Of a stretch of 64,000 bases of DNA, positions 12,531-24,404 are shown one piece after another. Below the pieces are notes generated by a model. That model was not told the origin of the DNA and did no database searches. It saw only the letters and a list, made by a program, of their open reading frames with translations. A program made the position numbers and the translations under genes. This DNA comes from Diphasiastrum complanatum (taxonomy: Eukaryota > Streptophyta > Lycopodiopsida > Lycopodiales > Lycopodiaceae). The DNA lies in NCBI GenBank assembly GCA_029204225.1, contig MU832179.1, positions 19,328-83,327 of the forward strand, read 5' to 3'. Numbering within the stretch: the first letter of the stretch is position 1; the number at the start of each line of letters is the position of its first letter.

Positions 12531-15500
12531 CAAATATCAATTTTCTCTGATTTATGACATTTTGAGATTGAGAAAAATACACAAGTTTCTACCTAGCCTC
12601 TCATTTATATCTTTAAGGAATCATCTGATCCATTCCACTACGAGAATGGTGGCAAGATGAGTATATATAGTTAGGTCTTCCTTTGGTACTTCCACACTTT
12701 CTTAGCAATGGTGATTTTGAAAATTCAAATAAATATTTTCTTCCTCTCTCAATCTAGCTTTGCTGCCTCAACTCTCCCAAACTGAGTCCATTGTTCTACA
12801 ATCGCTCCATGGGTATGATACCATTAATAGGACTATCTTGCTGATTGAAGTAGCAAATATTGAAAAATTATATTCATCACAAAGCATGGAGGATTAGCAA
12901 CACACATTGTACTCCAAAATCTCTCTTAGAACTAGATTAGCATAAATTGATCACAAATTGGATATACATTGGCATGAATAGATCAGTGCTTGTCGTATCG
13001 AATTCATAAGTGTCTTATGCAGTGTTGTGTTCAATGGGTCCAACTATAACCATAAACTATAATTTAGTTTAACTTGAATAGCTGTAGTCAACTACTAGTT
13101 TTACTTTTAACAAAATCCATTGGATTTTGACATCCATTTTGAAATGATGTTGCCACCACATTTTTTCGATTGGCCAAGCATTGTTTTGGGTAAATGTTCA
13201 TGAGAGTCAGAGTCAGATATCGACAAATTATAATATTTGGCAAATTACGTAGAAAGACCACAATATTTTATAGTGCATGTCCAAACCATGGCACCCACAC
13301 AATCTATAGCTCCAGGCTATTGTTATGTATTGTATTATGAAACTATCACCTCAAGTAAGTAGTTACATGCACTTATGGATACGTAACAATGTGATGCAGT
13401 TGTTGTTCAATCTTCTAGTTAAAATCCATGGAGTGGCATGTATGTTGGTATCAAAGCCTCGGCTAGGAGCACATGCTGAAAGGTAGCAAGCAATGGAGGA
13501 ATTTGGAGGAGATCTTGCAATTAGGAAGTCTTACATTCTTTGGTGGGAATTCGGAAGCTTAGAGACTTTCAAATTCGTGAATTTTCATTCAAGCATGAAG
13601 GTTTTTGGATTGCAAGATAAGCGTGCTACCCAAATTTGCACAATAAATTGCTTGTGAAATGGAATTTGAAATTTATTGCTTAAGCTCTTGAAGTTTGCCA
13701 TAAATTAGAACTGTAATGTAGATGTGTTTTAGCATAAGATTTGTGGAATAATTGTTCTAGGTGGTATTAGCGTTAACAATTTGGAAATTCCATCAATAAG
13801 AATGTCGACATTTCACCTTACATGCAGTTCTAATCTCTACTTTGCTTGCAAAGGGCATAAGAATGAGATTATGGATATAGTTGAATTTTGGTAATTTGGT
13901 TTCATGTCATGGTGAGGTCTTTGCTAGAACAATTTGGAACAATGTCATACGCTTTTCTACAATGTCGCTTAAGAATTGGCAAGTTTAAGACTGGAATTCA
14001 CTGGTCACAAGCATTGAGTTCACAAAAAATTGACATTTTTGTGTGCGTCATGCTTACAATACATTCTTTGCACATATCTATTGAAACTTTGTGCATTTTA
14101 TTTGCTCATTGAGTTTTGGTTATCAATTAGATCATTTAAATGCAACAACATGATACTACTATTCGAAAAAATTGCATTTTTATCGGATTGTACTAAGTAT
14201 ATTTTGTGTTTGTCTAATAGGGAACTCCATTTAAGAAAAATTTGTGAAATTTATTAACAAAGAAAATGTGAGGATTGAATGGCACTAGTCTAGGTTCATT
14301 AAACTTTGGGAACGGAAAACATTTGCTTTCACAAAATTCTTGTATATAGAAGCCTATGGTTGGATAGGAAGAGCATTGATAAACTGATTGATTCTAACCC
14401 GTTAATAAAGGACTTCTATAGGCATCATTTGAATCAAAATTTTTCATCATGGAGAATTTCTTTTCTTTTTGTTTAATAAAGAAAAATCATAGTAGTGTTT
14501 AATAAAAATAGAAAAATCATGGATAAAATCAATTTGGACTCCTAAATATGTCATGACAAAGGGCAATGGGACCCATGATCCTTTTCGATGACTAAAAAAA
14601 AAAGAAGGGGGGAAGAGAATGAAAAGTAGGAGTTAAGTTAGTGCTATGAGGTTGGAATTCAAAAAGAATTCTCAAAAACTTGGCATAATATAATTTAATA
14701 AATTTAAAGCTTGAAAGTTTTGCGAGGGTCATCAGACAACTTTAGATATTTAGAGTAAGTCTCTAAGCCGATAGCTCATTGAATAATGTAAAATTTATTC
14801 TTATGAAAAATCCTAATTTAGCTAGACATGACAATGAGACAACATCTATGAGCCAATGAGAAGAAATATGGGAAGTGTAAATCAAAGGCCACTTAGGAGA
14901 TGAGGAAGTCAAAAGCCACATAGGAGAGAGGCCAAGGAAAACAATCCTACAAGGTCAATTTGCCAAACCAAGTCAACAACACCCATGCCCACGTGATGGA
15001 GGCGAGTAGCTTTGTCATTGATAGAATAGTTTTTACTAGAACAAGAATCGCCAGAGCAAAAATGGTAAACCAAGCTTGAAGCAACGTGCCAAAAAACAAA
15101 ATAGGCAAAAGATGGAGCCTATCAAGTTGTTGATCTCTTATCCAACACACTCCATATCATTGGATGAGGGGCTCAAGCACAAGCACATCCACATAGACTT
15201 GGGGTGATTGTGCATTGTAAAGATTGTTAGCCCACCAGTTAACAAAGCCAAGAGCCCCAAGGCCCCACACAACCTTGTGCCCATTCACACATCCCTTGGT
15301 GACCACAACAATCATTGCCCCACACAACCTTCTCCATTCACACGTTCTTGCTGACCACATCAATCATTCCAACCCCACCTTAAAGATAGATGGACCAATA
15401 TAGGTGGCTGGTCTAGGCACCGATATAAGTGAGTGGTGGAGGCAGCAAATATTCATTTGAGTCACCGCCCCCTACACCTCATAACATCACCACACTCTAT

Positions 15501-15960
15501 CTGTGCGCCTAAAAGCTTGCATCTTTCCCACTTGGTTGCGCGCAAAATTCTTTTTCCCATGTTGGTTTCCTTTTCCTCTCCACAAAACGTTATTTAGCTC
15601 ATGTAGGCTCTAATCCAACGCACCGGCAGTCGCTTTGAAGATGTGGCGGGTTATGCTTTGATTCGTTAATCAACTGGAGGCAGTGAAGGAATATGTATAG
15701 AGCTGGACCTGTTTGGTGGAGCAAGAGAAAAATAGGAATGTGGGCAGAGCCAATTTGCAGTCTATTAGTAGAAAATTAGCAGTTGTGGTACGGTCGGATG
15801 GAGTAAATTTGTAGACGGGTAATTGGCTCAGGTACGGTCTTATGTTCTGGGGATTTGCATTGGAAAGGTATTTGTGATGGCAGAAAGCAACCAATACTGC
15901 TAAAATGAACACTATGTGCAGCTGAACAAGGCTACATGCCTTTGTGCCTGCACTGCAGAG
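12531..15960 (+). other. Upstream region of the kinesin gene, no gene recognised
   Basis: About 3.4 kb of AT-rich DNA between the Copia-B LTR and exon 1. Short open frames occur (for example near 13888 and 14947-15363), but none has a recognisable domain or codon bias. 14820-15450 has an LTR-like feel (repeated 'ccacttaggaga/ccacataggaga') without clear edges. The core promoter should lie in 15500-15950; I cannot place a convincing TATA box. Confidence 0.4.
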
Positions 15961-15981
15961 ATGGGTACGAGTTTCATTTAG
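15961..15981 (+). promoter_or_regulatory. Possible upstream ORF of six codons in the kinesin 5' leader
   Basis: ATG GGT ACG AGT TTC ATT TAG lies 89 bases before the main start. If the leader starts upstream of it, ribosomes would meet this small frame first. Whether it is transcribed is unknown. Confidence 0.3.
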
Positions 15982-16011
15982 CCAGCAGCAAGATTAAGCC
16001 ATAAGCGTCGT

Positions 16012-16030
16012 AGAGAGAGAGAGCGAGGCG

Positions 16031-16070
<40 letters not shown>
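16012..16070 (+). promoter_or_regulatory. GA-rich tract touching the kinesin start codon
   Basis: An interrupted, then perfect (GA)n run ends at base 16070, directly before the ATG. Plant 5' leaders often hold such tracts, which can bind BBR/BPC GAGA factors. Its position shows that the leader is low-complexity right up to the start. Confidence 0.6.
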
Positions 16071-16074
<4 letters not shown>

Positions 16075-16337
16075 GGGACATGGGTGTAAGGGATTCTTCA
16101 AGCTGGGAAATGGCAACTTTGGATCCAATACTGTCATATGACAATGAAGAGGAGGAGGATGATGATGAGGTCTCAGAAATGCTACCCGTGTTAGGATTGA
16201 GCCCCTCCCTTGAATCCAGAAGAGCTTTGTTGCAATCCAAACCAGCAAATACAAGTCCTTCATACGAGCCCCCAAAGCAAATGTTGTTCTCAGCAGTCAT
16301 TGCAAGCAAGATTCTTCAGCTGAAGGACCTCGTTGTG
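16071..16337 (+). CDS. KAC: KAC-type kinesin-14, exon 1 (residues 1-89)
   Basis: First coding exon of a KAC/KIN-14A-B kinesin, the family that holds short actin filaments on chloroplasts and drives light-directed chloroplast movement in Arabidopsis, mosses and ferns. The start is the ATG at 16071: the frame opens here and another Met follows at residue 4. The exon encodes an SSSWEM motif near the N-terminus, an acidic stretch (NEEEEDDDE), a Ser/Pro-rich linker and the start of a helix (AVIASKILQLKDLVV). That helix matches the segment before the conserved 'LRQEATDLQEYSNAK' block of Arabidopsis KAC1/2 as I recall it. It ends in phase 0 at G|GTAAGT (16338), a strong donor. The N-terminal 70 residues are poorly conserved in this family, so the identification rests on exons 2-6. 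Confidence 0.85.
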
Positions 16338-18094
16338 GTAAGTCTTTAGATCACTAGTATGGATTCATGATATGCTATAAGACAATGCCTCTTTTTTTTC
16401 TGGTCTTGTTGTCTACCCACATTATGATAATCTAGGTAGAAGAAACATGAAACAATTATGTAGCTCATAAGAAGAGACAAATGAATCATGGAACATGATC
16501 TTTGAAGTGATCTTTGAATGTCTTCGTTTATAGTGCCTCCACTAGAATTATAGCTTCCCTACTCTCCATTGCAATCCTTAGGGTTGCCTATGTCCTCCTC
16601 CAACATAGGGTCATCTCAAATGTGTATAGGTAATATGGCTCAAGTCTTTTGAACTGAAAATGAGACTACAGTGCCTGGCAAGTCCCAAATTTAAAATGGA
16701 TCCTCCCATTGGTCCAGGGAGGAAAAATGCACTTTTAAACTTAGCTTGAGTTGCCACCATGTGCAAATGAGGTGGCATGGGACCCATCCCACATAGGGGC
16801 AACTCAAGCTCATTTTTTGGGCTTGGGGACATTGCCCGACATACTGAGTTGCCAGGGGCAACTTCACAAAAATGGACCAATCAAAACATAGGAGTTCAAA
16901 TTGGCCAATTAGATTGCAGCCCTTCATTTGGCCCTTCGTTTGTGCCTGTCAACTCACAACCCAAAATTCAAAAAATGGGAGGCAAGTCAAGGGGCCAGCC
17001 AAAGGGACTTGCCACTAGATTGAAACCACCCTAAATAAGTCACATGAAAATGCGCATATTTGGTACTTAGTATAACCTGATCTTTATGGGATTTGAAGAT
17101 CTTTGTTTGAAATCTCATAAAGTTCGCACAATTGGGAAATCACTAAGGATTTTTACCTTGACTTCTTTTGTTGTTCATAGCATTTTCAAAAGTTTATTCA
17201 ATCATCTATGTGGGCATACTACCCTTCACGCTTTTAGCCCATGGGCTTTAAAATCGTGATGCTCTTTTATACGACTGAGCCATGGGCTTATACGAGTCCA
17301 AAACAATGTTTTATGGTACCTTTCGAAGCCCCTTTCGAACCGTGTTTGAATTGGGAAAGAATCGGCTTCTCCAGGTTTGATCCGGTGAATCGGTTTTAGG
17401 GTTCCCCCCCTTAATTTCTACCCTTCAATTATAATTTTGAATTCGTGATTAATCGATAGTGAATTTTGACGTGGCTTTGAACTTCCAACTCCCGAGTCTT
17501 GTTACCTAACAATACATGTCACTTGTGATTTAGGGTTCTTGATCCATCTGTTGCCTGTAGTTCTAGCTATGATCTATTTGATTTCATCAGTGACATTAGC
17601 TAGTAGCTACTTCCATACATGACTAGAAAAATAGTCCTTTGAAAAAATTGAACCGTTTTTTTGGCATGACTAGAAAGATAGTCCTTCGGAAAATGCCAAA
17701 AAAATGGTTCAAACTGTTTTTTTTGGCATGATGAAAGATAGTCCTTTGGAAAATGCCAAAAAAATGCTTCGAACCATTTTTTTAAAACCGGTTCGAAGCA
17801 AAACAACGGTTCGAACTGGGCCGATTTGAATTGGCGATTTGAACCGCGGTTCGACACAACTATGGTCCAAAAGTTGGGCAATCATGGGAATAAGAGCCCC
17901 GCAAAAATATTTTGGAAGATTTTAATGTTGCTACATGTCACTAGGGCACATGATACTTGTCTTTGTTTCTGGGCTTCACAAAATCTAGTTTGAGCTAGGA
18001 TGCAATATCCCTATCGAAAGAGGTCTTGAAAAGTTTCAATAATGGCTCTTGAAGCTTGAGTGGTGCTAGGACTTCTATAGTCGCTATGCGTCAT
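16338..18094 (+). other. 5' part of intron 1, before Gypsy-1
   Basis: Non-coding AT-rich DNA of KAC intron 1. Apart from the short tandem repeat at 17610-17790 I see no gene. GGTTCGAA-like words recur at 17325-17845. Intron 1 spans 16338-29385 (13,048 bases) and also holds Gypsy-1 and Copia-C. Confidence 0.6.
17610..17790. repeat. Three-copy tandem repeat with internal hairpins
   Basis: The unit 'catgactagaaagatagtcc' plus a tail is present three times. The last two copies are spaced exactly 60 bases apart (compare 17681 with 17741). Each of these units is framed by tttttTGGCAT and ATGCCAaaaaa, which can pair as a stem. Confidence 0.75.
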
Positions 18095-18452
18095 TGTAAT
18101 AGATCCTAACACCACAGTAGGGCAAACACTAACTGATCCACCCAACCTTGCCTACTCCCTGATATAGAGTAAGCCCCTCCTAGCCCAGTGTGAGAACTGG
18201 TAGCATGCTACTGCCAAGTGTCGGCCACGTGGCACTGACGTGGCCGACTGCACGTCGGGACCCAACTGGGGGCCCTATCCTGCTGACAGGGTCCCTAGGC
18301 TGTGTTAGGCCCGCCATGGCTATGGACCGTGCTGGGGCACACTACTCACACTGTCTTGCCCTGTTGGTCATGTACGCTGGACACGACCCTGACTGTGGTA
18401 TCTGACCTATCTGTGTTCTCTAGGGTTCGGCACTGGTTACGAGCTCGTAACA
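18095..18452 (-). repeat. Gypsy-1 3' LTR (358 bp)
   Basis: Bounded by TGTAATAG at 18095 and GTAACA ending at 18452. It looks identical base for base to the LTR at 24047-24404 by eye. The 5 bases before it (18090-18094, gtcat) equal the 5 bases after the other LTR (24405-24409), a target-site duplication. The polypurine tract (minus strand cttaagggggagggag) lies at 18453-18468. Confidence 0.97.
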
Positions 18453-18463
18453 CTCCCTCCCCC

Positions 18464-21400
18464 TTAAGAACCGTCTTGGTCCTCTAAGACAAAGTCTGGA
18501 AAAATCTTGCGAAGGACGCTGCCTCTTTCCCAAGTGGCATTCTCAACAGGCTGATCATTCCACTTAACCAGATATTCTCGGTATAGAGTATGACGAGTCT
18601 GCGTCTCTCTACTATCAAGAATTTCCTCTGGTTCATGTGGAGGTTGTTGAGGATCCAATGGGAGAACTAGAACACTGTCCCCTACCAGATTATCTGATCT
18701 GGTTAAGGCTTTTTGTAACTGACTTACATGAAAAACTGGAAAAACCTTACTGCTGTGTGGGAGTTCTAGTTCATAGGTGACCTCGCCTAGTCTCCTACTG
18801 ATGGTAAAGGGACCACAATACCTTGGAGACAACTTAGCACACACTCCTGATTTGAGGGTTTTAGAGTCAACTGGGACTCTCAAGTAGACTTTCTCACCAG
18901 TGGAGAACTGCACATCCCGTCTGTGTGGATCTGCATAATGCCTGGCTCGATCCTGGGATTGTCTAATGCTACGCTTAGCATGTTCTATCATCTGGTTTAG
19001 GTCCTCTAAAAAGTTTCTGGCTGCTTCAACTTTTTCTTGTTTAAACCCTACAGCTGTGGGTGAGCGTGGCTGAAAACCGTACATCAGCATAAATGGGTTG
19101 TATCCCGTAGCTGAATGTTTGGTACTGTTGTAAGCAAACTCTAATATCGAGAGATACTCCTCCCAATTAGTCTGCCTCTTGCTGACGTATGCACGAAGCA
19201 TATCCTCCAGCACTTGATTTACCCTTTCTGTTTGACCGTCCGTCTGTGGATGGTCGGTGGTACTCATATTAAGTTTAGTATGGAGATGATGGAATACTGC
19301 CTTCCAAAAATTTCCAGTAAACTTACTGTCCCGGTCGCTGACTATGCCGGAAGGTAGACCGTACAATTTAAATAGCTCGTCTACAAACAACCTCGCTAAC
19401 TCTGGAGCTCTAACGATTGTTTTGGTCGGAATAAAATGAGCCATTTTGGTCAGACGGTCAACTGTGACCCATATAGCGTCATTACCCTTTTGGGTTTTAG
19501 GCAGGCCTACTATAAAATCCATGGAGATACTCTCCCATTTACCAGCTGGTATTTCTAAGGGATGCAACAACCCTCCTGCCTTTAAACGCTCTGCTTTATT
19601 TACTTGACATTTCTGGCAACTGGTTACATACTGGTGGACGTCCTTTTTCATACTGGGCCAGAAAAATTGCCTACGAAGAAGCTCATAGGTCTTCTGTATG
19701 CCTGGGTGTCCCGCGCTAGGATTGTCATGACATTCATATAGGACCTGCTGCCTATAATCCTCTGAATTGGGGACACATACTCTATCTCTATAGAGCAAGT
19801 ACTCATCCTGAATGGAATACTGTTTCCATTTGAATCCTTGAGTCAACTGACCCTCAACCACTTGGGTTTGCTTGGGTAATACAGGCTCAGAATCCTCAAC
19901 GTCATCTGACGACGTATACTCGGACTCATTATCATCCTCAACGGAAACTGCCGTATTCTTGGATGAACTGGCACCAGCCCCGGGAACTGGTTCTGGAGTC
20001 TGTAACTGTCTGTTCTGGACTGAGTTCCAGATAATAGAGAAGAATGCATCATGCTGGCATTTCCCTCTCAAGGACTCGAGTAACTCATTACGAATCTGAG
20101 TAAAACTCAGCTCGTTTATCATAGGCATTCTGCTAAGGGCATCTGCTACTGTATTGAATTTTCCACGCCTATATCTGATAGACATGTCAAACTCTTGCAT
20201 CAACTCTGCCCAACGAGCTTTCCGACCTCTAAGCTCAGGTTGATTGCAAAGGTATCTGAGACTCTCATGGTCTGTCAGGACCTCAAAGTTGGCACCATAC
20301 AAATAATGCCTCCAAGTCTTAAGGGCATGGACTATAGAAAAGAGTTCCTTTTCATAGGCACTATACCTAGTCTGTGCTGGCTCGAGTTTTTTACTCTCGA
20401 AGGCAACTGGTCGTCCACCCTGAGTTAGCACAACACCTACTGCAAAGTCGCTAGCATTCGTTTCGACCACAAATGGCTGATTGGGGTCGACGACCTTTAA
20501 AACTGGTGCTGTAGCTAAGGCTGTTTTGAGAGCATCAAAGCTCTCATGTTGTGCGGACTCCCAAATGAACTCCTTTCCCTTCCCCTTAAGGAGATTTGTC
20601 ATAGGGACTGCTATCTGAGCATATTCCTTGACAAATCGTCTGTAATATCCCGCCAGACCAAGAAAGATTTGAAGTTCCAAAATATTCTGAGGTCTCAGCC
20701 AACTGAGTATGGCTTTAACCTTATTTGGGTCCATCTTAATCCCATCTGAAGAGATAATGTGACCCAAATATGCTATTTCTTCAACGAAGAATTCACACTT
20801 GGATTGTTTAGCATAAAGCTTATGCTTTCTGAGCAGTCGAAACACCTTTCTGAGGTGTTTTAGATGCTCCTTCCTGGTTTTGCTGTAAACGAGGATGTCA
20901 TCTAAAAATACGACTACAAATTTACCCAAGTATGGTCTGAGGACACTGTTCATCAAGGTCATAAAGGTAGCTGGAGCATTTGTGAGCCCAAATGGCATCA
21001 CCTTAAACTCATAATGACCGTGACGAGTCCTAAAAGCTGTTTTCGAGACATCTTCCGATTTTATACGGACTTGATGATATCCCGATCTGAGGTCTATTTT
21101 GCTGAAAAACTTAGCCCCGTCGAGTTGATCAAACAACTCGTCTGCCCGAGGCATAGGGTATTTATTCTTAATTGTGACTTTATTGAGGGCTCTGTAATCT
21201 ACGCAAAGACGCATAGACCCCTCCTTCTTTTTCACCAATAGGACTGGTGAGGCCCATGGTGAACTACTGGTCTGAATTTGGCCTTTCCCAAGATAGTCTG
21301 TTAACTGCCTAGTTATTTCTTCATCCTCTGTTCGGCTGACCCGATACGGAGGTTTAGAAACAGGTGCTGTACCTGGTACTAGGTTTATTACATGATCTAC

Positions 21401-22243
21401 CTCTCTGCTAGGTGGTAAACCATGTGGCAAATCTTCAGGAAAAACATCTTTAAATTTAGACAATAAAGTTTCTAATTTACTGATTTTCTGCTGAATAGAA
21501 CTGGAAATAGAAACTTCAGGAATAAACTGAAAGTCACATAAGAATACCTGATGGTCTTCGTCTCCGATTAGCTGACAGAGCTCTGAACTGCAGACCATAG
21601 GGCTGTTGGGAACATCATGCTCCCCATGCAACTGGATCTCTCGGCCTTTATACTGAAAGCTGAGGGTGTTCTCCTGATAGTTTCTGTGGAGGGAAGGTCC
21701 TAAACTGTAGAGCCAATCTCTCCCGAGAACAATGTCTGTTCGATCCAGGTGCATTATCTGAAAGTTTATTTGATCTTGGTACCCCTGAATACCAAGATTT
21801 AACTTACTTACCATAGTTTCCCATATTTTTTTATCTTCACCCTTAGCTAATGAAACTATGTACCTATGCTGACTAGGTACTTCTGGTAGTTTAAGCTTTT
21901 TAACCAGGGTGTGGTTGATGAAATTATGGGTTGCCCCATCATCAACCATGATTCTTACTGACTGGTTACCAACTTTCCCATGCATACGTACTAGGTCATG
22001 CGGCCCAAAGCTGAAGGGTCTCGCTAGCATTGCAGAGGTCAGCTGGCAACAGTGTTCATGATCTTCATGATACACTTTGATCTCGGAAGCTGCCGAGTCA
22101 ACATACAGTCTGAACAAGATGAACTTGTTTTTTATCTTTCTTATCTTTTTTAGTGAAAGGCCCCTTGGGACACTGTCTGACTGTGTGTCCCTTGCCCATA
22201 CACACAAAGCACAAACGTTCTTGTTTGGCTTTCTCAAAATCAT
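18464..22243 (-). CDS. pol: Gypsy-1 pol: protease-RT-RNase H-integrase-chromodomain
   Basis: An uninterrupted 1,259-codon frame of a chromovirus-type Gypsy element. Domains in order: retropepsin with active site VDDGATHNF (D101-D102-G103; D-S/T-G is commoner); RT with [20 protein letters not shown] and [12 protein letters not shown] near residue 450; RNase H starting VVETNASD near 592; integrase with an H-H-C-C zinc module ([10 protein letters not shown] ... CQKCQ), [23 protein letters not shown] and [15 protein letters not shown]; and a C-terminal chromodomain ending in [19 protein letters not shown]. Residue 596 is Asn (codon 20456-20458) where Gypsy-2 and most relatives have the first catalytic Asp of RNase H, so RNase H may be dead. 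It overlaps gag by about 146 bases in the +1 frame. The intact frame and identical LTRs show a very recent insertion. Confidence 0.96.
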   Translation of the reverse strand: MILRKPNKNVCALCVWARDTQSDSVPRGLSLKKIRKIKNKFILFRLYVDSAASEIKVYHEDHEHCCQLTSAMLARPFSFGPHDLVRMHGKVGNQSVRIMVDDGATHNFINHTLVKKLKLPEVPSQHRYIVSLAKGEDKKIWETMVSKLNLGIQGYQDQINFQIMHLDRTDIVLGRDWLYSLGPSLHRNYQENTLSFQYKGREIQLHGEHDVPNSPMVCSSELCQLIGDEDHQVFLCDFQFIPEVSISSSIQQKISKLETLLSKFKDVFPEDLPHGLPPSREVDHVINLVPGTAPVSKPPYRVSRTEDEEITRQLTDYLGKGQIQTSSSPWASPVLLVKKKEGSMRLCVDYRALNKVTIKNKYPMPRADELFDQLDGAKFFSKIDLRSGYHQVRIKSEDVSKTAFRTRHGHYEFKVMPFGLTNAPATFMTLMNSVLRPYLGKFVVVFLDDILVYSKTRKEHLKHLRKVFRLLRKHKLYAKQSKCEFFVEEIAYLGHIISSDGIKMDPNKVKAILSWLRPQNILELQIFLGLAGYYRRFVKEYAQIAVPMTNLLKGKGKEFIWESAQHESFDALKTALATAPVLKVVDPNQPFVVETNASDFAVGVVLTQGGRPVAFESKKLEPAQTRYSAYEKELFSIVHALKTWRHYLYGANFEVLTDHESLRYLCNQPELRGRKARWAELMQEFDMSIRYRRGKFNTVADALSRMPMINELSFTQIRNELLESLRGKCQHDAFFSIIWNSVQNRQLQTPEPVPGAGASSSKNTAVSVEDDNESEYTSSDDVEDSEPVLPKQTQVVEGQLTQGFKWKQYSIQDEYLLYRDRVCVPNSEDYRQQVLYECHDNPSAGHPGIQKTYELLRRQFFWPSMKKDVHQYVTSCQKCQVNKAERLKAGGLLHPLEIPAGKWESISMDFIVGLPKTQKGNDAIWVTVDRLTKMAHFIPTKTIVRAPELARLFVDELFKLYGLPSGIVSDRDSKFTGNFWKAVFHHLHTKLNMSTTDHPQTDGQTERVNQVLEDMLRAYVSKRQTNWEEYLSILEFAYNSTKHSATGYNPFMLMYGFQPRSPTAVGFKQEKVEAARNFLEDLNQMIEHAKRSIRQSQDRARHYADPHRRDVQFSTGEKVYLRVPVDSKTLKSGVCAKLSPRYCGPFTISRRLGEVTYELELPHSSKVFPVFHVSQLQKALTRSDNLVGDSVLVLPLDPQQPPHEPEEILDSRETQTRHTLYREYLVKWNDQPVENATWERGSVLRKIFPDFVLEDQDGS

Positions 22244-23243
22244 CTGGTTTTAAGGGCTGTATGAGTGAAGGGCGTTTCTGAGGAGCTTCACCTTTAAATT
22301 TATCTTCTTTCTTTCTTTTTAAAAATTTCTTTTTAAATTGAAAGTCTTTCTGAGGAAGCTGCTCAGAAAGTGGTTGCTGTCTCGCTCTCTTCCTACCCAC
22401 TGAATCATCATAGATTTGAGTATATCTGAGAGCTTGCTCAAGGGTAGTAGGCGAGTTTCTCTGGACCTCTACTTTATATTCATCTTTGAGGCCACGGACA
22501 AATCCCCTGATTTTTTGATAGTCATCCATATTTTTAATCTTTAAAATTGCCTCTCGATACTGCGAGATATATTGGATGAGGGACTTGTCCATTACTGTTC
22601 TTTCCCAGGCTTCCCAGGCTCTATCAAGTTCATTCTCTGGTAGAAATTCTCTTAGGAAAGCTTCTTCAAAAGCTTTCCATGACCGGGGAGTCTGCCCAGT
22701 CTCCTGGAGATTTAACCACCACTTATAGGCCATAGGCCCTAAAGAAAGACTGGCCTCAATTGCTTGCAAATGGTCAGGGGTCTGTTTAAGAGCATGAATG
22801 TTCTTCCATTTGCTGAGGAAGGTTTGTAGAATATCTGCATTTCTATCCTTCTCTTCCCCATTAAAAGTAGGAGGCTTTAAATCTTTAAAAACACTGGGGT
22901 GAGACCGTAAAGTCTCACCCTAAACTGATGGAAGTGGAGAAGGGGATAACTGAGAAGTGGAGGGAAGGCTTCCTTTCGCGGAACTCAAAATCAAGTTTTT
23001 GAGTTCAGCGAACGAGTCGTCCACACTGGACTTGAAATTGGCTAATGCCAGTTTCAGTTCATCCACCTCTGTTACCAATTGGAGGAACTGCTCCTTGGTA
23101 ACCAGTTCGTCGAGTTCTTCGGCGAACTGTTCCTGTTCTTCTACTTCCATAGGTTCCTTCCCTTTTCTGTAAGCCAAGGCTTCTGTTTCAAGTTCGTCGA
23201 AGCCTCTCTCCTGGGGTTGATCAGGTCCCTGAGGAGTGGTCAT
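22098..23243 (-). pseudogene. gag: Gypsy-1 gag, one in-frame TAG
   Basis: A single frame of 382 codons from ATG 23243 to TGA at 22098, broken only by TAG at 22920-22922. The first 107 residues are acidic and helical (a coiled coil is likely around KEQFLQLVTEVDELKLALA). After the stop comes the retrotransposon Gag core (SLGPMAYKWWLNLQETGQTP, ... FLREFLPENELDRAWEAWE) and a CCHC knuckle ([14 protein letters not shown]) near the end, followed by a Lys-rich tail. Next to a fully open pol and identical LTRs, one amber codon is either a fresh mutation or a readthrough site; a CHG-context deamination is the simpler reading. Confidence 0.9.
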
Positions 23244-24032
23244 CTTCGAAACTGAAAGAGAGCTACCTTAACTTCTGAAGGAAAAAAGTCTAAAAGACTA
23301 ATTTACAACTGTACAAGGGAAAGGAAAGATGACTTAGCTGTTTCTGAGGACTGTACTTCCAAAGAAAGAATGAAGAGGAACCCTTTCAGCTCTTTTCCCC
23401 AAGATTTCAGACCTGCTGTTCCGAAAAATGCCAGTTTGAGGCTTCAAAACGGTACTAAATTTCCCGGTTTTTTGAGGATAGTAGCTCGCTGGTCTGATTG
23501 CAATCCAACTTGTCCACAAAAAGGCAAATCTGAAGTCCAAAAACCCTTCTGAGTTCTGAAATTTCAGAAGTCTCCTACTCGCTGATCTGGTAGGAATCCT
23601 CTTGCTCCAAATCTCTGACGTTGGGGCCCAAAAACTTGTTGAAAAACCAGATTTTCAGAAGCACTGGCAGCGCTGGCCCTGCTCCTCTTTTTTGGCTTCC
23701 AACTCGCTGAGAACCAGTGACTTTTTTCCTGGAAATCGGATGTAGGTCTCTGACTGTACAGCGATGGAGGTGCTGGCTTCTTCCTACTCTAATTTCGCTG
23801 GGAAAACTATAGAGAATCCTCTGAACTCAGTGAGAAACAGCTGTTTTTTCAGCGAGTTACCTACACTTGGAATCTAACTCCTTGCTACTGTGATTTCTCA
23901 GTGGAAATCAGAAGTTTGAAGGCTGCTCCTACAGCCATCCTCCTCCTCTATTCCTCTCTGAGAATATGAGAAACACTTCCTATCTTCTGATAGCTTTCTC
24001 TACTGCTGTCCTGAACTCCCTAGGATGGAGAT

Positions 24033-24045
24033 GGCTCTGATACCA
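24033..24045 (-). promoter_or_regulatory. Gypsy-1 primer-binding site
   Basis: Minus strand TGGTATCAGAGCC, the initiator tRNA-Met site, one base inside the 5' LTR edge at 24047. The leader 23244-24032 is non-coding. Confidence 0.93.
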
Positions 24046-24046
24046 G

Positions 24047-24404
24047 TGTAATAGATCCTAACACCACAGTAGGGCAAACACTAACTGATCCACCCAACCT
24101 TGCCTACTCCCTGATATAGAGTAAGCCCCTCCTAGCCCAGTGTGAGAACTGGTAGCATGCTACTGCCAAGTGTCGGCCACGTGGCACTGACGTGGCCGAC
24201 TGCACGTCGGGACCCAACTGGGGGCCCTATCCTGCTGACAGGGTCCCTAGGCTGTGTTAGGCCCGCCATGGCTATGGACCGTGCTGGGGCACACTACTCA
24301 CACTGTCTTGCCCTGTTGGTCATGTACGCTGGACACGACCCTGACTGTGGTATCTGACCTATCTGTGTTCTCTAGGGTTCGGCACTGGTTACGAGCTCGT
24401 AACA
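24047..24404 (-). repeat. Gypsy-1 5' LTR (358 bp)
   Basis: Same length as, and apparently identical to, the LTR at 18095. Its minus-strand start is TGTTACGAGCTCGTAACC, holding a perfect 16-base palindrome. gtcat at 24405-24409 completes the target duplication. Confidence 0.97.

Noticed and set aside
14947-15363. Two minus-strand frames with hydrophobic stretches
   Set aside because: No recognisable domain, no codon bias and no neighbouring signal; low-complexity intergenic DNA explains them.
17219-17290. tRNA-like segment (minus strand GGCTCAGTCGTATAAAAGAGC)
   Set aside because: A D-arm-like stem is visible but there is no B box (GGTTCGANTCC) or acceptor stem, so it is not called as a tRNA or SINE.
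18190-18405. 71-codon frame repeated identically at 24142-24357
   Set aside because: Both lie wholly inside the Gypsy-1 LTRs; the identity reflects the LTR pair, not a duplicated gene.
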